NCBI GenBank assembly: GCA_905479905.1
Contig: CAJQOK010000042.1
Location: forward strand, 1 to 9,501
DNA: 9,501 nucleotides
Direction of reading: 5' to 3'
DNA from: an uncultured Aliterella sp.
GTDB taxonomy: Bacteria; Cyanobacteriota; Cyanobacteriia; Cyanobacteriales; Chroococcidiopsidaceae
The position numbers were made by a program, and so were the translations under genes. Below are positions 1-6,607 of the stretch, piece after piece (within the stretch, counting starts at the first letter, position 1; every line of letters starts with the position of its first letter). The notes beneath the pieces are model-generated. The model was given only the letters and a program-made list of their open reading frames with translations. It ran no database searches and was not told where the DNA came from.

Positions 1-206
1 ACGCTACCCTCAATAGAGTTTTCTACCGGGACAATGGCTAAATCTACTTGACCCGTTGCGATCGCTTTTAAAGTTTTAGCAATACTTGGATAAGGACATA
101 AAGTAGTTTCGGATTCAGTTTGGGACAAAAACATACTTACATAAGAATTCGCTGCTTGTTCGGAATAAGTACCCGAAGGGCCCAAATGACCAATAGAGAT
201 AGGCAT
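1..206 (-). CDS. pheA: Prephenate dehydratase, N-terminal part (cut by window edge)
   Basis: The enzyme decarboxylates and dehydrates prephenate to phenylpyruvate, the step leading to phenylalanine, in the cytoplasm. The 68 visible codons begin M-P-I-S-I-G-H and carry two family signatures: L-G-P-S-G-T-Y-S-E-Q-A at residues 8-18, and D-L-A-I-V-P-V-E-N-S-I-E-G-S at 55-68, which belong to the periplasmic-binding-protein-like catalytic domain. The protein starts directly with this domain, so it looks like the monofunctional enzyme and not a chorismate mutase fusion. The C-terminal half and the expected ACT regulatory domain lie beyond position 1. The ATG at 206-204 is the only sensible start because the conserved G-H-L-G-P strand begins at residue 6. 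No Shine-Dalgarno motif is visible. The gene lies 24 nt after the stop of the upstream membrane-protein gene, so it may be co-transcribed with it. Family assignment is firm. Confidence 0.93.
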   Translation of the reverse strand, partial: MPISIGHLGPSGTYSEQAANSYVSMFLSQTESETTLCPYPSIAKTLKAIATGQVDLAIVPVENSIEGS

Positions 207-2023
207 AAAATAAAGTAATAAATCTATGAACTAATATCTTGCCTTGTTCGGTAGTGTTTTTTGTGCTAATCCATATAAATTATCTAAGCGTACTAAGGCA
301 AAACCTGCGATCGCTGAACTTGTAACCCAAGCTACTGCTAAACCAACTAATTCTCCTAAAAATAGCCGCGTAACTTGGCGCAAAATTCCACCGACACTCC
401 AACCTAGAACTAAACCAATTGTCCAGGAAACTGTAACTATTGGTATCCATAGCAGGGTTTTTTTGCATCTTTGACGCAAAACGAGCCATTGCCCAATTCC
501 TAGCAATGCGCCTGCTTGTAAACCATTTAATAAGCCAAAAATCACTCTCGGTTCTAAGCGCAAAGTCCGGGGAGCCATCCAACCAATTGCACCTAAGTTA
601 CTAGCACCAATTAAGCCCCAACTTACAATACTCATTAAAGCCCACCAAGGGGCAATGTTTTTGCTGCGCTGCTCTAAAATCATTCCTTGGGCTAAACCAA
701 CGATCGCACCCCCAATAAGACCTTCTGTAGCTTTGATATGGGGTCTGACATCAATCTCAATTAAGCATAAACTAACTAAAAAAGCAGCCAAAGTAGCTAA
801 TATCCATTGCAGCCAGAAACCGCAGTTAGTTTTAATATATTTAGCAAACATAATTATTTTTCGGGTTTAGGAGCAGAAAAAAGAGCATTAAACCCATTGC
901 GGCGCTCTTGGGGAGATTCGGGAGTAATATAACCCCACAAACTTTCCCAGTAAAAAAAGGATACTCCACTGTAACCGCGATCGCGCACCCATTGAACTTG
1001 TTGCTTAATTTGTTTAAGAGTTACTGGATTAGTTACCGATCCTGTTAATATCCCAATACCGACAGGGATTTTTTTTCGAGCAGTTTGTAGAGCGGTTTGT
1101 TGCAACTCGGCGATAAAACTTTTGCGATCGCTGCGGTAAATTTGACAGATTAATTCTTCTACTAACCCCCGATTTACCCAAGTTTGCCAATCTTGTAAAG
1201 TTGCTCTGTAAGCGTAGTCTTGAGGATTGGGAGACAACGTAACTAAACACTCTGGTTTTACAGCTTTAACGGCTTTGTAAACTCGCTCCATGAAATTTGT
1301 GAGCTTGTCGGCGCGCCAACGCAGCCATTGCGCGTCTTGGGGGTTATTGGGGGGGTTTTTGCCTTGGTGTTCTTGTTGATATAGAGCAACGGTAAAGCGA
1401 TCGTAGCCAAAATCGCTAGGTAAACCAAAATGATCGTCAAATTGAACCCCATCTACATCGTATTTGGTGACAACTTCGACAATCATATTTAGCATAAATT
1501 GCTGTACTTCTGGATGGAATGGATTGAGCCATACTCCTTTAGTCAGCATCGGATCTACTACTTTGGGATTAGTCGCTTTTGGTTTGTTGACATCTACAGT
1601 GATTTTGCTGGCGTTGCGACGTGCTGTTAACCAATCAGGATGACGTTTAGCTAGAGCAGAGTTAGTGGGAGCCATAAAACCGTATTCAAACCAAGGGATA
1701 ACTCGCAAGCCTTGGCGGTGTCCTTGTTTGACTATTTGGGCTAAAACATCTTGGTTGAGTTTGAGAACTTGCAATGATAAATCGCGATCGCGCCCAGTTA
1801 CTTTTTTAGCTACTAAACTAGGATAAAAAGTATTTCCCCGATTCCAAACTACAGGATAAATAGTATTAAATTTTAGTTTAGCTAGTTGACTTATGGCGCG
1901 ATTGATGCCCCAAGGAGTATATAAAACGCCACTGGCGACATTAGTTAGCCATACTCCGCGTAATTCCGTTGGTTTTGGGATAGCTTGAATGGGGGGAAGT
2001 TGAGCAAAGTTAAGTGCGATCGC
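58..2023. repeat. HIP1 octamer cluster (GCGATCGC)
   Basis: Exact GCGATCGC copies start at 58, 307, 977, 1124, 1784 and 2016. Four more lie outside this span, at 2966, 5045, 6987 and 9297. HIP1 is the over-represented palindrome of cyanobacterial genomes and identifies the host group. Nearly all copies are within coding sequence. Confidence 0.9.
231..851 (-). CDS. Polytopic membrane protein with internal duplication, function unknown
   Basis: I do not recognise a function. The 206 residues contain about six hydrophobic segments, near residues 12-33, 44-60, 69-91, 104-125, 133-157 and 166-188, so an inner or thylakoid membrane location is likely. Residues about 44-91 and 110-157 are two copies of one unit: G-L-(I/Q)-x-G-A, then Q, L-(E/R)-Q-R, a Trp and S-W, with the second copy offset by about 66 residues. 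Tandem units of the form G-L-x-Q...LRxR...W...SWxxG are common in uncharacterised cyanobacterial membrane proteins; that is recollection of the pattern, not a search. The ATG at 851-849 lies only 2 nt after the glycosidase stop codon, so the two are very probably translationally coupled. The short charged tail after residue 189 is probably cytoplasmic. No catalytic motif is visible. Confidence 0.8.
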   Translation of the reverse strand: MFAKYIKTNCGFWLQWILATLAAFLVSLCLIEIDVRPHIKATEGLIGGAIVGLAQGMILEQRSKNIAPWWALMSIVSWGLIGASNLGAIGWMAPRTLRLEPRVIFGLLNGLQAGALLGIGQWLVLRQRCKKTLLWIPIVTVSWTIGLVLGWSVGGILRQVTRLFLGELVGLAVAWVTSSAIAGFALVRLDNLYGLAQKTLPNKARY

Positions 2024-2074
2024 AATTCCCAAACCTATCAAGCATATAATCCATTTATCAATCCTTTTACTCAA
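854..2074 (-). CDS. Secreted GHL10 family 10-like glycoside hydrolase
   Basis: The 406-residue protein belongs to the GHL10 group (formerly DUF187), TIM-barrel proteins thought to act on cell-wall or extracellular polysaccharide; the true substrate is not known from sequence. A signal peptide is evident: basic residues K3, R4 and K7, a hydrophobic core at about 8-24, and a possible cleavage site after I-Q-A (about residue 31). The barrel begins with E-L-R-G-V-W-L-T-N-V at 38-46, followed by W-F-E-Y-G-F at 128-133 and G-V-Q-F-D-D-H-F-G at 209-217, whose acidic pair sits where this family carries a conserved catalytic or binding Asp. A late aromatic strand, F-F-Y-W-E-S-L-W, closes the fold. The start is TTG at 2074-2072: no in-frame ATG lies between the upstream in-frame stop (2116-2114) and the end of the signal peptide, and the TTG gives a complete signal peptide. 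The gene is 7 nt after the Uma2 gene and 2 nt before the membrane-protein gene. Confidence 0.88.
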   Translation of the reverse strand: MSKRIDKWIICLIGLGIAIALNFAQLPPIQAIPKPTELRGVWLTNVASGVLYTPWGINRAISQLAKLKFNTIYPVVWNRGNTFYPSLVAKKVTGRDRDLSLQVLKLNQDVLAQIVKQGHRQGLRVIPWFEYGFMAPTNSALAKRHPDWLTARRNASKITVDVNKPKATNPKVVDPMLTKGVWLNPFHPEVQQFMLNMIVEVVTKYDVDGVQFDDHFGLPSDFGYDRFTVALYQQEHQGKNPPNNPQDAQWLRWRADKLTNFMERVYKAVKAVKPECLVTLSPNPQDYAYRATLQDWQTWVNRGLVEELICQIYRSDRKSFIAELQQTALQTARKKIPVGIGILTGSVTNPVTLKQIKQQVQWVRDRGYSGVSFFYWESLWGYITPESPQERRNGFNALFSAPKPEK

Positions 2075-2081
2075 TTTAAAC

Positions 2082-2648
2082 TTAGCTAAAATATAGCAAA
2101 CTAAACAAATCGGCTACCGACAATTGCCAGCTTGAGAGTACATCTAACACAGGTAAAATGTCTTTTCCTTCCTTAAATTCTGGTGTCTGGTTTGGTTGAA
2201 ATACTGTAACCGCCTCACCATCAGGATCAACAAACCAGCCTAACTTTGTACCATGATTGAGAGAGAAGGTAATTTTTCTGATAACGTGGCTGGGTGATTG
2301 ATCTGGGGAAAGAATTTCAATTATCCAATCTGGGGGAATTTCAAATCTGTTGGTAATCCTTCCATTAGGTTGTAAAGGAATACGCGACCATTCAAAAACC
2401 GTAACATCTGGAACTATCACCGCACCGCCAAACGTGCAGCGTAATTCAGGAAATGCGTATCCTATTTTCGATGGTTTGGCAATCTGATTAATAGCAGTAA
2501 TCAAACTGCCTTGTAAGGTGCTATGTTCTCCTTGAGGCATGGGTTTTTGGTAGACTTGACCGTTTATGTATTCACTAGCTGGCTTGGTTTCTGGCAATTG
2601 CAAAAATTCATCTAGAGAAATCTTTGCGGTGGAATTAGTTAATACCAT
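2082..2648 (-). CDS. Uma2 family (DUF820) PD-(D/E)XK-fold protein
   Basis: The 188 residues are full length for Uma2/DUF820 proteins, which have a restriction-endonuclease-like fold and are present in many copies in cyanobacteria; their biological role is largely unproven. Visible family features are an N-terminal L-D-E-F-L-Q-L-P-E-T segment (12-21), E-Y-I-N-G (26-30), F-x-x-x-x-V-I-V-P-D-V-T-V with D81, P-P-D-W-I-I-E-I-L-S-P with E111, K125 after it, and the strand L-G-W-F-V-D-P (136-142). D81 and E111 are the expected metal-binding acids, so the site looks intact. The ATG at 2648-2646 is supported by a strong ribosome binding site. The gene sits 35 nt after the methyltransferase and 7 nt before the glycosidase. 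It could supply nuclease activity beside the methyltransferase, but Uma2 genes also occur alone in many contexts, so the link is only positional. Confidence 0.88.
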   Translation of the reverse strand: MVLTNSTAKISLDEFLQLPETKPASEYINGQVYQKPMPQGEHSTLQGSLITAINQIAKPSKIGYAFPELRCTFGGAVIVPDVTVFEWSRIPLQPNGRITNRFEIPPDWIIEILSPDQSPSHVIRKITFSLNHGTKLGWFVDPDGEAVTVFQPNQTPEFKEGKDILPVLDVLSSWQLSVADLFSLLYFS

Positions 2649-2654
2649 TTACGA

Positions 2655-2659
2655 CTCCT
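2655..2659 (-). promoter_or_regulatory. Ribosome binding site of the Uma2 gene
   Basis: On the minus strand AGGAG lies 6 nt upstream of the ATG at 2648. It is the only clear Shine-Dalgarno motif among the gene starts here. The pheA, membrane-protein, glycosidase and methyltransferase starts all lack one, so this gene may be translated independently of the methyltransferase that ends 35 nt upstream. Confidence 0.7.
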
Positions 2660-2683
2660 ATAATTCTCTAAGAGATTCTCATT

Positions 2684-5600
2684 TTAACGCCAACCAAACT
2701 GATGTACTTTGTAAGCAGCTAAGGCGGCTTGTTTTACGGTGTCTGAAACAATCGGAAAGGTGGTAAGAATGTATGCAAATTCGTCTTCTGTTAAGCCGTA
2801 GAGATTGGCGATAATTCCGTCTAATTCTGCTCTTAGTTTGGCTCTTTCTGTGTCATCGGTAACGCCTTGGTGGTGAGAATTTAAACCTACTTCTTGCGCC
2901 AATTCGTCAAATTCTGGGGTTGTACAAATAAGTTTAGCTGCTCGTTCTACTATTTCGTTGAAAATGCGATCGCTTTTTGTTAATCTTGGTATTTTAAGCG
3001 TATAGATGAAGTGCATATCACAATGGGCTGTAATTCTTCGGCGAATTTCTGAGTCAATTACAAATGAATTGAATATTGCCGTGATAAATAAAGTTACATT
3101 GTACGGAAGCAAGTTTTTAACAGTTTGGGCAGTATCTGCACAAAAACTGTTTAGAGGGAGTACGGTAGCAATTAAGCTTCTTTGATCAGTATTACGGGCT
3201 ATTCTTCTATGAACTAAGTGATAATCTTGATAAGCAAGTTTTTGACCATCATCTTTTTGTCGTCCAAGGAGTTTTGCTCGTCCTTCATCTAAATTAATCC
3301 AATATTTAGGCGGTGCAAACTTATGTTGAAATTGATGAAACATCCCGCCTTGCACCAGTGGTACTAAACCTTTACCAGATTCAGTTTTAAATAAATGACT
3401 ATCATTTGTCATATCAAACTCACGAGTTAGCTGCAAATTCCATTTACTATCTATCTTCTCTCCTAAGAGTGGAAACTTAAACATTTTCTTAGCAATGCGT
3501 ACATCAACCTCGTTTTTAAACTCCATTACTGAAAGAGAATCGGGAGAAAGTTTACGCACCAAGTCAACACTAATTTGCAAACTATCACTATTCGGAAACC
3601 TTTGCAGTTCATCGACATCAAGACGCATAAAAGCTGAGGGAAACTCTGCGGTTATATTACCTTTTTCAAAAGTCAGCACAACTATTTTAAAACGGCTATC
3701 CACTCCTTCAAAAATTGTCTTGCGATTCTCCAAACAAAATAAACCAGTAATTTTTGTTTGATTAAACAACATTTCTCTTAATTGCTTAGTTCCCAAATCA
3801 GTATAAATACCGCTAGGGATAACAATCCCACACTCACCGCCAGGATGGAGAAGATTAAAACACTGTTCTACAAATAATTTATAAAGATTGATATCTGTTC
3901 CGGCTTTTTTACCATTAACAACAGAAATTTGATTTTTATACTGTTCGGCTGCACGATAATAAGCACTAATATGAGGATACTGGCTTTGATAACCTAGCCA
4001 AGCTTCCGCAACCTCAGCATTTTGTAAAAGATTTTTCTGTTCTTTCTCAAAAGCTTTAATATCCATCTTATTTTTCGTCACCAATTCACTATGCTGGGCG
4101 AAAAACTCTTTAGCTTGCGGCTTAAAAATCTCCCAAGGTGGATTAGTAATAATCGCATCAAACCCACCCCGCGCCAACACTTCGTCAAAGTGATAACCCC
4201 AGTGAAAAGGCTTCAATACTGCCATATCATCCGCCGTCAAAGCACGTTTTTTTGGTTTACCAGTTAACTGAACTTCCTCGTATTTAATCTTCAAACGGCT
4301 GTTAAATTCATCTAACAGCAAAACATTCAACTTTTCTTGAGATTCTCGATTAACTCTTTCAATATCGCAACGCAACTGTAACAAACATGACTCTTGAGAT
4401 ATTCCCTCTTGTTCTTTAAGCTGAAAAGAGTGCTTTTTGTACAATTCAATTGATTTATTCTTATGTTCTAAAATCTCCTTATACTTAGCCGCTAACAAAG
4501 GCTGCAAAAGATTACCTTGTACATATTTGCCTGCTGTATTGAAACTATTTTCATCTATATTAATCAACCCAATTAACGAATTGCCCGCCATAATATTAAA
4601 GTCAATATTCGGTAATGGTTCTAATTCGCTAACATCGTAAGCGGAAGAAACCAAAGCTAAAAATAAACGTAACTTAGCAATTTCTGTAGCTTCTTCCATA
4701 ATGTCTACACCATAGAGATTATCGGTAATAATCCGCTTTTTGATGTAGTAATTGAGCGAACTATGTTCTTTTTCTATACCTTTAAGCCAATTTGTTAACT
4801 TAGGATCAGTCAAAAACTTAACTTTACCAATTACCGCCGAATAAACATAAATCAGCGTTTTCATCGCCGCAATCAAAAAAGCACCCGAACCACACGCCGG
4901 ATCTAGCAAAGATAGGTTTGGTAGAATATCATCAAGTAAACTACGGCAAATCTTAGCATCAAGCCTAGTCAATAATTCTGTGATACTTTCAAACTGGTAG
5001 ACAGTTGACTGGTTAACCCGATCCAAGATAAGTTTATTGATAGTGCGATCGCAAAGATACTCAGTAATTTCTGGACGAGTGTAGTAAGCACCAAAAGCTT
5101 TTTGATTAATGTATTTCTCAAAAATATATCCTAAAACCGCCGGGTTAATTTCGTTTTCGCTACCTTCTGGAGTATCGTTTAAATTCCAAGAATAACGCGC
5201 AAACAAATCAAATATTTGCTCAAACCCAGCATCAGAAATCGCAATATTAGGATACTTTTGCTCAATTTGGTGTTGTAAAAACAATCCTCCATTCAAATAC
5301 TTAACATCGCCAATCAAACCTTGAATATTACTATCGCGTTCGTATTGAGGTTTACCAAAGCCTTCAAAAAACAATGCAGGTAAAAATTGACTATAAAATA
5401 AATCTGTTCCCCGTTGCTGACTTTCGTTAAGTTTGTTTTGTAAATAAAGAGTTTCCCCATTATTAATAAAACCTTTACGTTGTAAAAAGTACACGAACAT
5501 CAAGCGATTAAGCACAATAGAAGCATACCAACGCCTATCAGCTTCATTGTCAATTCCCTGTATACCCGACGAAATATCAAGTAAAGCTGTATGCTGCAAC

Positions 5601-6115
5601 TTAAACTGTTCAAAGAACTTTTTAGTTACTCTTTCTACATCAAAACCAACTTGCAAACGTTCAGCAATATCAATTACAGAAACGTCTTCTAACTCCTCAA
5701 TACCAACCCTTAAAGCGCTAATTTTGCTTAACAATAAATCGCAAGGTTCTAGCTTTGAATAAACATGAGCGCGGGGATAAATCTTTGTACCGTCACGTTT
5801 TACCCAGTACCATAAAGATTGAGTACGATTCTTATCTAAAAATATTAATAAGTTCTCTCGAACCAACTCCGAAATCTCTTTATAAATTGTTTCTATGACC
5901 TTAGTCGCCGGAATCTCCCCCGAATGTGAGCTAATTTCAAAAACTGCTACTCCCGACAACTCCGCAACTTTGGCGCGGTAATAAACCTCACCTTCAATAG
6001 ACATTTCTACCCGTTTTTGACTGTCAGGATTACTCCACCCTAATTGATAAACAAATAAATCGTTAAACTGAAATTCTTGAAGAAACTCGCGGCTTTGCTG
6101 AAAATCTATAGACAT
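2684..6115 (-). CDS. Eco57I/type IIG-like N6-adenine DNA methyltransferase
   Basis: This 1143-residue protein should transfer a methyl group from S-adenosylmethionine to the N6 of adenine in a specific DNA site. Motif order is that of the gamma-class enzymes: G-A-Y-Y-T-R-P-E (342-349, motif X), D-P-A-C-G-S-G (405-411, motif I, SAM binding), Y-G-V-D-I-M-E (468-474, motif II), D-F-N-I-M-A-G-N-S (505-513, motif III), and N-P-P-W (658-661, motif IV, catalytic). A charged helical insert (about 525-630) separates motifs III and IV. G-G-E-C-G-I-V-I-P-S-G follows, then a probable TaqI-like target-recognition region (about 850-1060), and the C-terminal L-Y-G-L-T-E-D-E-F (from 1105) typical of this family. 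Residues 1-145 form a separate domain I cannot name, with V-A-V-F-E-I near 56-61 and L-W-Y-W-V near 101-105; no clear PD-(D/E)XK nuclease motif is seen there. All catalytic motifs and the frame are intact. BREX PglX and DISARM DrmMI are the nearest functional analogues. A conventional type IIG enzyme is the alternative. Confidence 0.9.
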   Translation of the reverse strand: MSIDFQQSREFLQEFQFNDLFVYQLGWSNPDSQKRVEMSIEGEVYYRAKVAELSGVAVFEISSHSGEIPATKVIETIYKEISELVRENLLIFLDKNRTQSLWYWVKRDGTKIYPRAHVYSKLEPCDLLLSKISALRVGIEELEDVSVIDIAERLQVGFDVERVTKKFFEQFKLQHTALLDISSGIQGIDNEADRRWYASIVLNRLMFVYFLQRKGFINNGETLYLQNKLNESQQRGTDLFYSQFLPALFFEGFGKPQYERDSNIQGLIGDVKYLNGGLFLQHQIEQKYPNIAISDAGFEQIFDLFARYSWNLNDTPEGSENEINPAVLGYIFEKYINQKAFGAYYTRPEITEYLCDRTINKLILDRVNQSTVYQFESITELLTRLDAKICRSLLDDILPNLSLLDPACGSGAFLIAAMKTLIYVYSAVIGKVKFLTDPKLTNWLKGIEKEHSSLNYYIKKRIITDNLYGVDIMEEATEIAKLRLFLALVSSAYDVSELEPLPNIDFNIMAGNSLIGLINIDENSFNTAGKYVQGNLLQPLLAAKYKEILEHKNKSIELYKKHSFQLKEQEGISQESCLLQLRCDIERVNRESQEKLNVLLLDEFNSRLKIKYEEVQLTGKPKKRALTADDMAVLKPFHWGYHFDEVLARGGFDAIITNPPWEIFKPQAKEFFAQHSELVTKNKMDIKAFEKEQKNLLQNAEVAEAWLGYQSQYPHISAYYRAAEQYKNQISVVNGKKAGTDINLYKLFVEQCFNLLHPGGECGIVIPSGIYTDLGTKQLREMLFNQTKITGLFCLENRKTIFEGVDSRFKIVVLTFEKGNITAEFPSAFMRLDVDELQRFPNSDSLQISVDLVRKLSPDSLSVMEFKNEVDVRIAKKMFKFPLLGEKIDSKWNLQLTREFDMTNDSHLFKTESGKGLVPLVQGGMFHQFQHKFAPPKYWINLDEGRAKLLGRQKDDGQKLAYQDYHLVHRRIARNTDQRSLIATVLPLNSFCADTAQTVKNLLPYNVTLFITAIFNSFVIDSEIRRRITAHCDMHFIYTLKIPRLTKSDRIFNEIVERAAKLICTTPEFDELAQEVGLNSHHQGVTDDTERAKLRAELDGIIANLYGLTEDEFAYILTTFPIVSDTVKQAALAAYKVHQFGWR

Positions 6116-6245
6116 ATTAATAGGGAAATTATGTAACTAGCTATACTAACCTGAGTTTTTTGTAAATGGGAAAACTGACAAACCAATTTTTTGATTTATT
6201 AGTGAGATATGTTAGCAAGTCATACCTTTGCAAAGAGTAATAAAA

Positions 6246-6278
6246 GAGATCCCCCCTAACCCCCCTTGAAAAAGGGGG
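6246..6278 (+). repeat. G/C-run hairpin repeat, left copy
   Basis: The copy begins GAGATCCCCCC, continues TAACCCCCC and ends TTGAAAAAGGGGG. The last part folds as a 7-bp stem, CCCCCTT with AAGGGGG, around a GAAA loop. The layout (GATC, C-run, TAA, C-run, AAAA, G-run) matches a dispersed element I recall from many cyanobacterial intergenic regions. It faces an inverted second copy about 280 bp away. Confidence 0.75.
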
Positions 6279-6321
6279 AAAACATTTTGGAATAGCCCTG
6301 AAATGAGAAAATATCAAGTAT

Positions 6322-6338
6322 TTTCCTTTTTAAGGAAA
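6322..6338. repeat. Small perfect hairpin
   Basis: TTTCCTT and AAGGAAA form a 7-bp inverted repeat with a 3-nt TTT loop, midway between the two G/C-run repeats. No T-run follows on either strand, so there is no case for an intrinsic terminator. The short AT-rich stem could be chance. Confidence 0.35.
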
Positions 6339-6483
6339 CCTGAAGCATTTTTGCTAACAAAAAAACTTTGAAAATATCCTATTATTAGCTGTTAAAGCCG
6401 CCAAACTTGCCAAAAAGATATTTGAAATCTTGCGATTATTATCCAATTGTTCCTATGCGCCTAAATTCACCATAAAAAGGATA

Positions 6484-6563
6484 TCTCCAATCATCCCCAA
6501 TTATCTCCACCCATCACCAACCATCCCTAACTATTTCCAACTGTTTCCCGATATTTCCCCCCC
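6484..6563 (+). repeat. Degenerate 10-bp tandem repeat, eight units
   Basis: Eight consecutive 10-bp units begin at 6484, 6494, 6504, 6514, 6524, 6534, 6544 and 6554. The consensus is T-(C/T)-N-C-C-A-A-(C/T)-(C/T)-A. Position 1 is T and position 4 is C in all eight, and position 5 is C in seven. The last units drift (TTTCCCGATA, then TTTCCCCCCC) into the C-run of the adjoining hairpin repeat. There is no G on the plus strand until unit 6. A 10-bp period would put the C-tracts on one face of the helix. Confidence 0.75.
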
Positions 6564-6592
6564 TTTTTCAAGGGGGGCTAAGGGGGATCTCT
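6559..6592 (-). repeat. G/C-run hairpin repeat, right (inverted) copy; possible helicase terminator
   Basis: Read on the minus strand it begins AGAGATCCCCC, then TTAGCCCCCC, then TTGAAAAAGGGGG, matching the left copy almost base for base in inverted orientation. In the helicase transcript it lies about 15 nt after the stop codon and would fold as an 8-bp G/C-rich stem with a GAAA loop. It could stop transcription or protect the 3' end, but no U-run follows, so a terminator role is inferred only. Confidence 0.7.
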
Positions 6593-6607
6593 TAATATTC
6601 CCAATTC

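Larger units (their letters stand above)
6116..6607. other. Intergenic spacer between helicase and methyltransferase
   Basis: This 492-bp stretch holds no gene I can support. From low to high coordinates it contains an AT-rich leader before the methyltransferase ATG, a G/C-run hairpin repeat (6246-6278), an AT-rich middle with a small hairpin (6322-6338), a 10-bp tandem repeat (6484-6563) and a second, inverted hairpin repeat (6559-6592). The methyltransferase has no Shine-Dalgarno motif. Its promoter is probably in 6116-6245: weak sigma70-like matches on the minus strand include TTGCAA with ATATCT 17 nt on, and TTTACA with TATAGC 15 nt on, neither convincing. A plus-strand open frame (6358-6633) overlaps the helicase 3' end and runs through the repeats; it is not called as a gene. 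Confidence 0.7.

Noticed and set aside
2649..2683. Terminator between methyltransferase and Uma2 gene
   Set aside because: The only inverted repeat is TCTC-TAA-GAGA, a 4-bp stem with no T-run.
6116..6240. Sigma70 promoter for the methyltransferase
   Set aside because: Candidate pairs TTGCAA/ATATCT and TTTACA/TATAGC have poor -10 matches or short spacing. A promoter probably exists here but cannot be placed from sequence.
6256..6348. 30-codon minus-strand ORF in the spacer, starting ATG at 6348
   Set aside because: No ribosome binding site; its C-terminal end is encoded by the hairpin repeat, and nothing in it resembles a known small protein.
6484..6592. G-quadruplex on the minus strand across the G-runs
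   Set aside because: There are several runs of three or more G, but at least two loops are longer than 7 nt, so a standard quadruplex pattern is not met.
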